The translations under genes were made by a program, and so were the position numbers. Shown here piece by piece: positions 25,548 to 33,397 of a stretch of DNA of 33,398 bases; within the stretch, counting starts at the first letter, position 1, and each line of letters starts with the position of its first letter. Under the pieces are notes generated by a model that did no database searches, was not told the origin of the DNA, and saw nothing but the letters and a program-made list of their open reading frames with translations. Source of the stretch: Chloroflexota bacterium (GTDB lineage: Bacteria > Chloroflexota > Anaerolineae > J036 > Brachytrichaceae); NCBI GenBank assembly GCA_025354985.1, contig JANXLU010000051.1, positions 1 to 33,398 of the forward strand, given 5' to 3'.

Positions 25548-26945
25548 CTACTTCAAATCCTTCAATAGCTTGTCGGTTTGCGCTGCAATTTCATCAGCAG
25601 ATTTTTGCGCCGAGGTGGAGCATTCGGCGGCCTTGTCCAGAGCCGCGCTGAAAACATTGGGATACTCACCGATGGCCGCATATTGCACGACCGTGCCATA
25701 TTTCTGGAACCCGTCGGTTACGATCTTTTTCCATTTGTCGGAGAGCGCGTTTTGCGGCGCGTTGTATTTCAGCACGTAGTCGAGCTGAATCAACGGGTTG
25801 CCATCCTTGTATTGCGCGGCTTCGCGGTTTGCGTCTTCATCACCCACCAAGTAGCGGATCAACTCCCACGCCACCTGGGCGTTCTTGGTGCGCGACGGAA
25901 TGGCGTAGCTGGTGCCGCCCGCCCGCACAAATCGTCCATTCGGACCGGCCGGATACAACTCCAACCCGGTTTCGAATTTGTCGCCGATCACCTTTAGTGA
26001 GCTGTTCACATTCTGCGAGAGAATAAAATCCATGCCCGCTTTTCCTCCTTCGAATAGCTGCACGGTGCCCGATTGCAACTGCTTCCGTGCGGCGGGCGTG
26101 GGCGCGCTTCGCGTCTTGCCGCACCACGTGGACTGCATGAAGTCCAGGGCCGCCACACCGCCCGCCTGGGCGATTTCGCTCTTGCCGCGTGCCGCATCGA
26201 AGTGCTGCCCGCCAAAGCTCTTGATGAGCGGCCATGAGCTGGGCATCCAGTCGGTTTGCCAGCCGTTCCAACCCCACTGATCGGGTTGCCCCGCTTTGAT
26301 TGTGTCCTTGGTCAATGCCGCCGCCGAATCACGCAAATCGTTCCAAGTCCACTGATCGGTCGGTGGCTTTACACCTTCCTTGTCGAACATAGTCTTGTTG
26401 TAGCGCAACATCAGGACTGCAAACCCAACGGGCAGCGCAAATAGTTCGCCTTTCCAGGCGCTGTCGCGGCGGAACAGGTCAATCGGATATTTTGCCGCAT
26501 CGCCCATCAGCGGCGTGGCTTTTAGAAATGGCTCAACCGACAACAGCGCGCCCTGCCGGGCAAAATTCGTCACCTGCGACTCGTGCATGTAAATGAGATC
26601 GGGAGAGTCCCCGGCTGCAATTTGCGCCATCACCTTGTCAAAGAACCCCGAGGGTGTGACCTCAATCTTTAACGTTGTATTTGGATAGTTTTTCTTGAAC
26701 CAGGCCTCCACGACGGGGCGCCTCGATTCGGTTTCATTGGAGCTGTGAAACCAGAATGTGTTGCCGCCAGACACCACGGCCGGGGCTGCAGGTTTGACAG
26801 TGGGCTGTGCCTGAGCGGGTGCTGATGGTCCCGCTGTGGGGGCGGCGGGCGCCGTGCTGCATGCGGCAAGCACAGCGCCGGTGCCGGCGGCAGTAAGCGA
26901 TACCTGTAGAAACCTTCGGCGGGAATACTTGGAATTGGTCTTCAT
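25548..26945 (-). CDS. Extracellular solute-binding protein family 1, Tat-exported lipoprotein
   Basis: The 465-residue protein begins MKTNSKYSRRRFLQ, a twin-arginine signal, and continues to lipobox LAAC (Cys29), so it should be exported folded and anchored as a lipoprotein. A Pro/Ala/Thr linker follows, then a family 1 binding-protein fold with WNDLRDSAAALTKD and WGWNGWQTDW among its conserved features. ATG 26945 is chosen over a longer upstream frame because it starts the signal peptide directly and has ACGGAGA 9 nt upstream. It is the first gene of the eight-gene minus-strand operon and is driven from the promoter overlapping operator D. Confidence 0.92.
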   Translation of the reverse strand: MKTNSKYSRRRFLQVSLTAAGTGAVLAACSTAPAAPTAGPSAPAQAQPTVKPAAPAVVSGGNTFWFHSSNETESRRPVVEAWFKKNYPNTTLKIEVTPSGFFDKVMAQIAAGDSPDLIYMHESQVTNFARQGALLSVEPFLKATPLMGDAAKYPIDLFRRDSAWKGELFALPVGFAVLMLRYNKTMFDKEGVKPPTDQWTWNDLRDSAAALTKDTIKAGQPDQWGWNGWQTDWMPSSWPLIKSFGGQHFDAARGKSEIAQAGGVAALDFMQSTWCGKTRSAPTPAARKQLQSGTVQLFEGGKAGMDFILSQNVNSSLKVIGDKFETGLELYPAGPNGRFVRAGGTSYAIPSRTKNAQVAWELIRYLVGDEDANREAAQYKDGNPLIQLDYVLKYNAPQNALSDKWKKIVTDGFQKYGTVVQYAAIGEYPNVFSAALDKAAECSTSAQKSADEIAAQTDKLLKDLK

Positions 26946-26992
26946 GGATTTTTCTCCGTATTTGGTCTGTTGAGCGCCCGGTTGATTCCGGC

Positions 26993-27020
26993 TTGACATT
27001 CTGCCCCGGAATGGTATGAT
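26993..27020 (+). promoter_or_regulatory. Promoter for the racemase-like/MBL gene pair
   Basis: TTGACA (26993-26998) and TATGAT (27015-27020) are separated by 16 bp, a near-consensus sigma-70 promoter. The -10 lies inside operator D. Confidence 0.7.
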
Positions 27021-27028
27021 GATTATAC
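27014..27028. promoter_or_regulatory. Operator D: perfect 15-bp palindrome between divergent operons
   Basis: GTATGATGATTATAC is palindromic at every fixed position of GTATNATNATNATAC. It covers the -10 elements of both divergent promoters, so one bound dimer could silence both the eight-gene minus-strand operon and the plus-strand pair. An adjacent ACAGA-N5-TCTGT inverted repeat (27027-27041) may be a second protein-binding site. Confidence 0.78.
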
Positions 27029-27049
27029 AGACACGTTCTGTAAAGTCAA
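27022..27049 (-). promoter_or_regulatory. Promoter for the 26945-18519 minus-strand operon
   Basis: On the minus strand, TTGACT (27049-27044) and a perfect TATAAT (27027-27022) are separated by 16 bp. The -10 overlaps operator D and lies back to back with the plus-strand promoter. Confidence 0.7.
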
Positions 27050-27061
27050 GCCAAATCTGGA

Positions 27062-27907
27062 ATGAATCATCAAGCATCCCCCCGGACGGATGACCCGTTG
27101 CGCCTGTTCGCCGACTATTTGCGGGTTACGGGCGTAGCCCACACGCAGGCCGAACCCGCCGGGCTGCCCGAATTACGGGGCAGGCGTCTGGGGCTCCTGA
27201 ACGGCTCGTCCTGGGTTACGTTGTGGTCAACCTACTTCGGCCGCCGTTTTCTGCCTGGCGCGCATCTCGTGAATATCGGCAACGAGGCGGTTCAGATTGC
27301 GTTTATGGAGGCGCACGAACAGGGATTGCCCTGCCCGCCACAGTCCAACGTGGATGCGTTTGTACGCTACGCGCACGACCTGGTGAACCTTGCCCATGTG
27401 GATGCTGTTTTAATCACGTGTTCAACCATGAACCGTGCCTATCGCGCGGTCGAGGCGTCGCTCGCCGGCCAGGGCGTGCCGGTGATCCAAATTGACCAGC
27501 CCATGATGCAACGGGCCGTGGAAATTGGCGGTCACGCCCTGGTCATCGCCACGCATGGCCCAACCGTGGGCAGCACACAAGCCCTGCTCCGCGAAACAGC
27601 CGAATCCGCGGGTAAAGCCCTGTCGTTTGGCGGTCTCACGCTTGAGGCGGCATGGCACCAGCTAGCCGCAGGGGATGTCGACGGGCACAACGACACACTG
27701 GCGCGCGCCATCCGCGCACATCTGGCGCGCGAACGCACCGACAGCGTGGTGCTGGCGCAGCTGTCCATGTCAGCGCTGTTGCTCTCATACCCCGATCCCC
27801 TGGCTGAATTTGGCATACCCGTTCTCACCAGCGCACAGTGCGGCTTTGAGCGCGTGCGAGAAATCCTCACAACCCTGAACCGTCACAAACCACAACCAAA
27901 ATCATGA
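27062..27907 (+). CDS. Asp/Glu/hydantoin racemase-superfamily protein with one canonical cysteine
   Basis: The 281-residue protein resembles the Asp/Glu racemase superfamily. The first active-site cysteine is C120 in LITCSTMN. Where the second is expected, the sequence reads VVLAQLSM (Q233); another cysteine, C260 in TSAQCGFE, lies well after it. Superfamily members with a single catalytic cysteine include decarboxylases and isomerases (arylmalonate decarboxylase, maleate isomerase), so racemisation is not assured. It is controlled by the operator D promoter and overlaps the MBL gene by 4 bp. Confidence 0.72.
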   Translation: MNHQASPRTDDPLRLFADYLRVTGVAHTQAEPAGLPELRGRRLGLLNGSSWVTLWSTYFGRRFLPGAHLVNIGNEAVQIAFMEAHEQGLPCPPQSNVDAFVRYAHDLVNLAHVDAVLITCSTMNRAYRAVEASLAGQGVPVIQIDQPMMQRAVEIGGHALVIATHGPTVGSTQALLRETAESAGKALSFGGLTLEAAWHQLAAGDVDGHNDTLARAIRAHLARERTDSVVLAQLSMSALLLSYPDPLAEFGIPVLTSAQCGFERVREILTTLNRHKPQPKS

Positions 27908-28668
27908 CCACCAAAATTCGATTCTTCGGTGTCGCCGGCTACGAAATTGTTACCAGCGCCGGGCAACACATCCTGCTGGATCCATTCATCGATGAGAACC
28001 CGGGCAGCCCGGTCAAATCCGCACAGCTTGAACGGGTGGACTTGATATGCGTGTCGCACGCCGCGTTTGATCATTTGGGTGACACGGAGGCCATCGCCCG
28101 GCGCACGGGCGCGCCCGTGATTTGCGGCGGCGAGGTGAAGGCCTATCTCACCGCAAAAGGCATTCCAGCGGAACAGATTCGCGCCACGGTATGGGGCATT
28201 TGCGTCGAGGTCGCAGGCATTCGTGTGCAGCCGGTCGAATGTCATCATTGGTCGCAGTTGATGCTTCCAAACGGCACGTATGCCTCTGGCGTGCCCATGG
28301 GCTTCGTCGTATATGCGGACCCCGGCGTGCGGTTTTACCATTATGGAGATACCGCGCTCTTTAGCGATCTCAAACTCATTGCCGAGCTTTACAAACCAAC
28401 CATCGGTTGCGTGGGCATTGCCAACCCGGTCGAGATTACCCATCGTGTGTCTGGTCCCGGGCACCTGGTGACGGCGGAAATGAGCCCGCGTGAAGGCGCG
28501 CTGGCTGCGCAGTGGCTGGGTCTCACGACCGTGTTGCCATGTCACTACATTAACGCGGATTGCGACGATGTGCGTGCCTTTGAGGGTTGCATCGCAGACA
28601 TGCGCGCGCGCGGTGAGCCTGTGCCACGCTCCATTGTGATGCGGCCGGGAGATGTGATTGCGGTGTAA
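27904..28668 (+). CDS. Metallo-beta-lactamase-fold hydrolase, UlaG-like
   Basis: The 254-residue protein resembles UlaG (L-ascorbate-6-phosphate lactonase) type MBL proteins: LLDPFID (24-30), the metal motif region VSHAAFDHLGD (50-60), later H and D residues in FYHYGDTALFSD, and PCHYINAD near the end. The usual HxHxDH motif reads H52-A-A54-F-D56-H57, so one histidine ligand is replaced by alanine. A sugar-acid lactonase role suits the neighbourhood but the altered site leaves metal content uncertain. It overlaps the racemase-like gene by 4 bp and ends the regulated locus on the plus strand. Confidence 0.82.
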   Translation: MTTKIRFFGVAGYEIVTSAGQHILLDPFIDENPGSPVKSAQLERVDLICVSHAAFDHLGDTEAIARRTGAPVICGGEVKAYLTAKGIPAEQIRATVWGICVEVAGIRVQPVECHHWSQLMLPNGTYASGVPMGFVVYADPGVRFYHYGDTALFSDLKLIAELYKPTIGCVGIANPVEITHRVSGPGHLVTAEMSPREGALAAQWLGLTTVLPCHYINADCDDVRAFEGCIADMRARGEPVPRSIVMRPGDVIAV

Positions 28669-28806
28669 CCGGCGCCTGTGGTCCGATGTGCAACACTGGG
28701 GCGGCGCCGCGTTTGATTGGGCCGATCGGCGCACGCAGTCACTGCAGGTGTTTGCAAAGGGGACCTGACGCCATGCCGGTCTGCCGTGCACGGAGTTTGT
28801 GATGGT

Positions 28807-29088
28807 ATGTTTGGTGGTATAGCAACTGCGCAATTCCGAACCACGTTCTCACTTGATGCAGAAACCGCCCGGCGCCTGAGGTCGTTGGCGCTGATGTGGC
28901 GCGTATCTCAGGCAGAAGTCGTGCGGCGAGCATTGGCCCAGGCCGAAGCCACGGCAAAAGCCGGCAAGCCCGATCCGATTGCGCTGCTTCATGATCTGCA
29001 CGCGCAAGGCGCGGGTCTTGATTACAAGACGGCAGAAGCCTACCTGGCGATGGTACGCGAGGATCGCAATCTTTGGAGGGGCGAGTAA
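28807..29088 (+). CDS. Ribbon-helix-helix (CopG-type) antitoxin
   Basis: The 93-residue protein has an N-terminal RHH domain: FRTTFSLDAETARRLRSLALMWRVSQAEVVRRAL (strand then two helices), and a C-terminal tail rich in charged and Tyr residues that would bind a toxin. ATG 28807 is preferred because the RHH strand begins shortly after. Its stop is immediately followed by a PIN-domain toxin remnant, so this is the antitoxin of a VapBC-like pair whose toxin has decayed. Confidence 0.78.
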   Translation: MFGGIATAQFRTTFSLDAETARRLRSLALMWRVSQAEVVRRALAQAEATAKAGKPDPIALLHDLHAQGAGLDYKTAEAYLAMVREDRNLWRGE

Positions 29089-29458
29089 TCTGCCTCGATA
29101 CAAATTACCTGATCCTTGGGCTTATTCCTGGAAGTGCGGAATCCATGGAATTGGTCTCGTGGGCGCAGCGCGGTGAGCGGCTGGTTACACCTGCAGTGGC
29201 TTGGTACGAATTTCTGTGTGGCCCGGCAACGGCGCCCAAATTATGACGATGCGCGCTTTTTTGGGCGAAATAGTCTCCTTTGATGAGACACAAGCAATGG
29301 AAGCAGCGCGTCTGTTTAATGCGGCGGGGCGTAACAGGCGTCAGCGCGTGGATGCGATGGTGGCCGGCACCGCAATCTCCTTGAATGCGCGATTGGCGAC
29401 CAACTATCGGACGGATTTTCAGGCCTTTCTGGCCCACGGTTTAGAGCTCGTGCCGTAG
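29085..29458 (+). pseudogene. Decayed PIN-domain (VapC-like) toxin
   Basis: Frame 29088-29246 reads ICLDTNYLILGLIPGS... to VAWYEFLCGPATAPKL and stops at TGA (29244-29246). The missing half continues in another frame from about 29246 (MRAFLGEIVSFDETQAMEAARLFNAAGR, then VDAMVAGTAISLNARLATNYRTDF) to TAG at 29458. Joined, the halves make a full-length PIN domain with the N-terminal Asp (LDTN), a central Glu (WYE) and the later Asp residues. The shift equals a net one-base loss near 29222-29246. The codon at the expected start is GTA (29085-29087), so the start codon may also have been lost. A sequencing error could explain the frameshift alone. Confidence 0.75.
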
Positions 29459-29476
29459 CCAGCGGATTTTGTAGGC

Positions 29477-29531
29477 AACCCTCACCGGGCTTCGGGTCCT
29501 GTGCGAGTTGGCAGCGGCGTGTGCCGGTTGT
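29477..29531. repeat. Hairpin repeat element, imperfect copy 1
   Basis: A 33-nt segment (29477-29509) matches the perfect hairpin at 29594-29626 at 28 of 33 positions, and similarity continues through the GGCAGCG-containing flank. The stem is degenerate here. Confidence 0.7.
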
Positions 29532-29593
29532 TTGCACCCTGACCCCTCGTACAGTCCCACCGGGCGCATGAGTTAATCGCACAGTATCTACGA

Positions 29594-29648
29594 AACCCTC
29601 ACAGGGCTTCGAGCCCTGTGAGGGTTGGCAGCGACTTGTGTGGGTTGG
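29594..29648. repeat. Hairpin repeat element, copy 2 with a perfect 15-bp stem
   Basis: AACCCTCACAGGGCT (29594-29608) is followed by a TCG loop and its exact reverse complement (29612-29626), then GGCAGCG and a GT-rich tail. A third partial arm (TGTGAGGGTT) lies near 29661-29670. The element sits between convergent genes and could also work as a bidirectional terminator. It looks like a small dispersed palindromic (REP/MITE-like) repeat. Confidence 0.75.
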
Positions 29649-29681
29649 CAGGCGACTCTGTGAGGGTTAGTTTGCCAACAA

Positions 29682-30260
29682 CTAAACCAAGCCGGCCGAC
29701 TTGAGCGCGGCCATCAGGGCCTTGGCCTTGTTGTCGTCAACCACAGCCTTGGCGGTGGCGTTCATGGTCTTGAGCGCGGCGGCCTTGGCGCTGGAATTGG
29801 TGGTCACGTTATACATCGCCATGGCCGGGATCATGGCTGCGGCCTGCGTGTCGTTGATGCCAAGCACCTTGATGGCCTTCTTGATCTTGTCCAGACCGGC
29901 GTGCATCTTCATCTCGAGCAGATAGGCCTTGCCGTCATCGGAGGCCGCCCACTTTGACATGGTGTCGCGATCAACCAGAGCCTTCACCTCGGTCTTGGCC
30001 TCTTTAATGAGCGCCGGCCAGGTGGGGTCGGCCCACTTGGCCGCCGTGGCCAGCGCGTTCATCTTGCCGCGCAAAATCGAATCAATGTTGACCTCGCTCT
30101 TTGATCCGGGCTTGATAAAGGTCTCGTAAACCGACTTGTTGTCGGTGGATTTTGAGACGAGGAACGACCAGTTTTCACCCGTGAGTGACGTTGGTCCCTT
30201 CATCCAGTTGCCCAGGCGGGCAAGCAAGGTCGGGTTGGCGGCTACGGTATCCCAGTTCAT
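29682..30260 (-). CDS. Small RGS-like domain protein
   Basis: The 192-residue protein has no signal peptide or membrane segment. Residues about 8-115 resemble a eukaryotic RGS (regulator of G-protein signalling) domain: E29-N30 in TGENWSFLV aligns with the EN.xFW helix, VYETFI (44-49) with IYNEFI, SEVNIDSILR (55-64) with KEVNLDSCTR, and EAKTEVKALVDRDTMSKW with the last helices of the box. The C-terminal 75 residues are Ala/Lys-rich helices unlike RGS. ATG 30260 has AAAGGAAA about 11 nt upstream. It stands alone between a surface-protein gene and a repeat region. The RGS assignment is from pattern similarity only. Confidence 0.75.
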   Translation of the reverse strand: MNWDTVAANPTLLARLGNWMKGPTSLTGENWSFLVSKSTDNKSVYETFIKPGSKSEVNIDSILRGKMNALATAAKWADPTWPALIKEAKTEVKALVDRDTMSKWAASDDGKAYLLEMKMHAGLDKIKKAIKVLGINDTQAAAMIPAMAMYNVTTNSSAKAAALKTMNATAKAVVDDNKAKALMAALKSAGLV

Positions 30261-30410
30261 GATTTATGTTTTCCTTTACTAGTTGAATCGCGAATTCGGT
30301 TTGATAAGTATCACACCAAATTCGCACAGTGGTTGCCTGGCATTAGTGTAGCCGCGCTGCGTTACCGCAGCGTTACCATGGATTGGCTGGCGGCGAACTC
30401 ATTGAATAAC

Positions 30411-30451
30411 GCGCACAGCACTTTGCACGTCGAATGCAAAATACTGTGCGC
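30411..30451 (-). terminator. Hairpin 3' of the large surface-protein gene
   Basis: GCGCACAG (30411-30418) pairs with CTGTGCGC (30444-30451), with an inner TTTGCA/TGCAAA pairing. It begins 9 nt after the minus-strand stop codon at 30461. A second small stem (GCTGCG-TTAC-CGCAGC, 30356-30371) lies downstream. The T-tract is poor. Confidence 0.6.
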
Positions 30452-30460
30452 GCCATTGGC

Positions 30461-33397
30461 TTATCTGGTAATCACGGGCAGGTAAATGGTGCCTTGGTTA
30501 CTTTGAACCGCAACCGGTCCAAACACATGCTGCGCGCCATCCGCCTCTACCTCAACCAGGTAATAACTGTATCGATCACTTGCCTTGGCGACGTTATCAG
30601 TAACGGAATACGTTCCTCCGCCAATGGCGGTCACCAAATCAGGATTGAGACGCGTGGCACCAGACGGCAATTGCTGACCTGTTGAGCGCCCCGATGAGCG
30701 ATACACAAAGAAGCCAACCGTGTTCTGCTCTGTCAGCGTGGCCCAACTTATGCGAATCTTTGAATCCGCCTGCTTCGTTGCCTTAAAGCCGATGAGCGTA
30801 ACCGCCGATGGTACAGAAGGCACAAACCCAAAGTCAACCTTGCCATTAAGCGTCCCTTCAGTGGCGACATTCAGGACAAAATCGGGCGTCGTAACCGTTT
30901 CACCGGTTCCGGGACCATTGTCATCACCGCGAATTCCATCGGACGGAGTTCCGCCATCCGCCGGAGTGCTGGTGGCGCCGAACGCAGTAACCTGAAGTGC
31001 ATACGTTCCGACCGGGATCCCGGTGATCGTGTATACGCCTCTTACATCCGTGGTTGTCGTATACACGGGTACCGAGTTATTAAGCACAACAACTTGCTTT
31101 CCAATCAACCCCGGCTCACCCAGATCCTGATGACCATTCTTATTGTCATCAGACCAGACTGTTCCGGTGAAGATCAGGCGATACAAACCAAAGTCAATCG
31201 TCGTATTTGAACTGGCAACGCAGGCGCGGCACAGTCCAACCGTAACGGCCGGTGCGATAACCACCTTTGAGGAGACCACACCGAGGTCCGCGACCGCCGC
31301 ACCGGTGTTGTCGTCAACCGTATTGCCATTTGGATTGATGTCGCGCACGTCACTTGGCACGTAGCCATAAGCGGGGCCAATGGTGTTGAAGTTCGTCGGA
31401 GGCAACTGGACCACAAAACTCCCGGGCACTATGCCGTTGAACAAGTAATAGCCCGTGATGGACGTAGTGGTGGTCAACAACGGCGACACCGGGTTTCCGG
31501 ATGCGTCACTTGACCACAACACAACGATGACGTTTGGCAGACCAACCTCACCGCTATCCTGAATGCCATTGTCATTGGCATCCTTGAACACGGTGTCGCC
31601 AATCCAGTAAATTGGTTGCTGATAGGCGTCAACTCCGGCATCGTTCACCACGTTGGGCACCACGAGCACGCTGCTTGGATCCACACCAAGAGTTTGAACC
31701 AGGCCAGGCGGCAACGTTGAATTCACCACATCCACGATCGCGGTGCCGGACGGGACACCTGTTGCCGTGTAGTGTCCGGTTGGATCGGTGGTCACCGTCC
31801 TTGTCATTCCATTCACGTCGGTAATCAGAACCCGAACACCGGGGAGGCCCTCACCCGGATCAAGCACGTTGTTCCCGTTCACATCCTGGAACACCACTCC
31901 CGTGACGGTGCCCAGATACTGATAGCCATCCAAACCGGCGTTTACCGTGCCGCCGGCCACGACGGGCACCGGGCTTGGGTCCGTGCCCACGGTCTGGGTG
32001 ACGCCGGCGGGCAATGTGCTGTCCACGACGTCTACGATTGCCGTTCCGGTCGGAACCGACGTGACAGTGTAGTGGCCGGATGCGTCCGTAACCGCCGTGT
32101 GTGTCACGCCCAGCGAGTCAGTCACAACAACGGTGACGTTTGGCAGGCCCTCTCCGGGATTGGGCGCGCCATTTCCATTCACGTCAAGGAATATCGTGCC
32201 GGTGATCGTTCCCACCAGGAAGAAACCGTTGTTCTCCTCGGTCACCGTCACTCCGCCGATCGCGGTCACCGGCGTCGGGTCCGTCCCCTGCGTCTGCACG
32301 CCAGCCGGCGGGTTGATCAGGTCAACCGTCGCGGTCCCGCTCGGTACGCTGGTAATCGTGAACCAGCCACTCGCATCCGTCACGCCCGTATGGGTCACCC
32401 CATACGCGTCGGTGATCACCACGTTCACGCCGCTCGCCCGCGTGTCATTCGTCGGGCTGAACGTCCCGTTCCCGTCCAAATCAGCGTATACAAACCCGAT
32501 GATCGTCGATGGGTTGAAGAACCCGTTGTTCTGCTCAAACGTTGTCAGCCCCGGAGTTACCGGCACATTCGCCGTCGGATCGTTCCCCTGCGTCTGCACC
32601 CCGGGCGGCGGGTTGATCAGATCAACCGTCGCCGGGTTCGGCGCGAGCCCGGTGCCCGTGTATACCCCGTTCGCATCCGTCTGCGTCGTATGTGTGTAGT
32701 TGTAACCATCTGTGATCACTACTGTCACCCCGGCCGCAGGCGTGTCTATCCCGGGGTTGTATACCCCGTTGTTGTTGTTGTCCGCATACACAAATCCCGT
32801 GATTGTGCCCGGCAGGAAGAACCCGTTGTTTTGCTCAAACACCGTGATCCCCGCTGTTACCGTCACCGGTGTCGGATCCGTGCCCTGCGTCTGGTTGCCC
32901 GCAGGCGGGTTCACAATATCCACCGTCACCGTTCCGCTCGAAACCTGGGTAATCGTGTAGTAGCCCTTAACATCGGTCGTCCCGGTGATCAGCCGGCCAA
33001 ACGCATCCGTGATCACCACCGTGACGTTGCCCGCCACCACGTCAAAGGCATTGAAGATGCCGTTGCCATCGATGTCGGTGTAAACAAAGCCCCACACCGT
33101 GCCACCCAGGAAGTAGCCGTTGTTCTCTTCGGTCACCGTCACTCCACCGATCGCGGTGATCGTCGTCGGATCGGTTCCCTGCGTCTGCACGCCCGGCGGC
33201 GGGTTGATCAGGTCAACCGTCGCGGTCCCGCTCGGCACGTTTGTGATCGTGAACCAGCCACTCGCATCCGTCACGCCCGTGTGGGTCACCCCATACGTGT
33301 CCGTGATCACCACGTTCACCCCGCTCGCACGCGTATCGTTGGTCGGGCTGAATGTGCCGTTCCCATCCACATCCGCGTAGACAAACCCGATGATCGT
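30461..33397 (-). CDS. Large multi-module surface protein, SdrD-B-like repeats and C-terminal beta-sandwich (5' truncated by window edge)
   Basis: The frame runs off the right edge (in-frame residues IIGFVYAD precede the visible GTG), so the N-terminus and signal peptide are missing. About eight Cna-B/SdrD-B-like modules are visible. Four of about 99 residues (the first truncated) share GFVYADxDGNG, GVxVVITD, GxYTIT and QTQGxDPT and end in EENNGFFL or EQNNGFF. Two shorter ones carry GEGLPxVxVxxTD. Two larger SdrD-B-type modules contain DTVFKDANDNGIQDSGE and TVWSDDNKNGHQD. Asp/Asn-rich DxNGNG loops suggest calcium binding. The last 115 residues form the domain with WATLTEQNTVGFFVYRS, ending IYLPVITR, homologous to the left-edge protein. 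Likely a cell-surface stalk or adhesin; the ligand is unknown. Confidence 0.88.
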   Translation of the reverse strand, partial: TIIGFVYADVDGNGTFSPTNDTRASGVNVVITDTYGVTHTGVTDASGWFTITNVPSGTATVDLINPPPGVQTQGTDPTTITAIGGVTVTEENNGYFLGGTVWGFVYTDIDGNGIFNAFDVVAGNVTVVITDAFGRLITGTTDVKGYYTITQVSSGTVTVDIVNPPAGNQTQGTDPTPVTVTAGITVFEQNNGFFLPGTITGFVYADNNNNGVYNPGIDTPAAGVTVVITDGYNYTHTTQTDANGVYTGTGLAPNPATVDLINPPPGVQTQGNDPTANVPVTPGLTTFEQNNGFFNPSTIIGFVYADLDGNGTFSPTNDTRASGVNVVITDAYGVTHTGVTDASGWFTITSVPSGTATVDLINPPAGVQTQGTDPTPVTAIGGVTVTEENNGFFLVGTITGTIFLDVNGNGAPNPGEGLPNVTVVVTDSLGVTHTAVTDASGHYTVTSVPTGTAIVDVVDSTLPAGVTQTVGTDPSPVPVVAGGTVNAGLDGYQYLGTVTGVVFQDVNGNNVLDPGEGLPGVRVLITDVNGMTRTVTTDPTGHYTATGVPSGTAIVDVVNSTLPPGLVQTLGVDPSSVLVVPNVVNDAGVDAYQQPIYWIGDTVFKDANDNGIQDSGEVGLPNVIVVLWSSDASGNPVSPLLTTTTSITGYYLFNGIVPGSFVVQLPPTNFNTIGPAYGYVPSDVRDINPNGNTVDDNTGAAVADLGVVSSKVVIAPAVTVGLCRACVASSNTTIDFGLYRLIFTGTVWSDDNKNGHQDLGEPGLIGKQVVVLNNSVPVYTTTTDVRGVYTITGIPVGTYALQVTAFGATSTPADGGTPSDGIRGDDNGPGTGETVTTPDFVLNVATEGTLNGKVDFGFVPSVPSAVTLIGFKATKQADSKIRISWATLTEQNTVGFFVYRSSGRSTGQQLPSGATRLNPDLVTAIGGGTYSVTDNVAKASDRYSYYLVEVEADGAQHVFGPVAVQSNQGTIYLPVITR

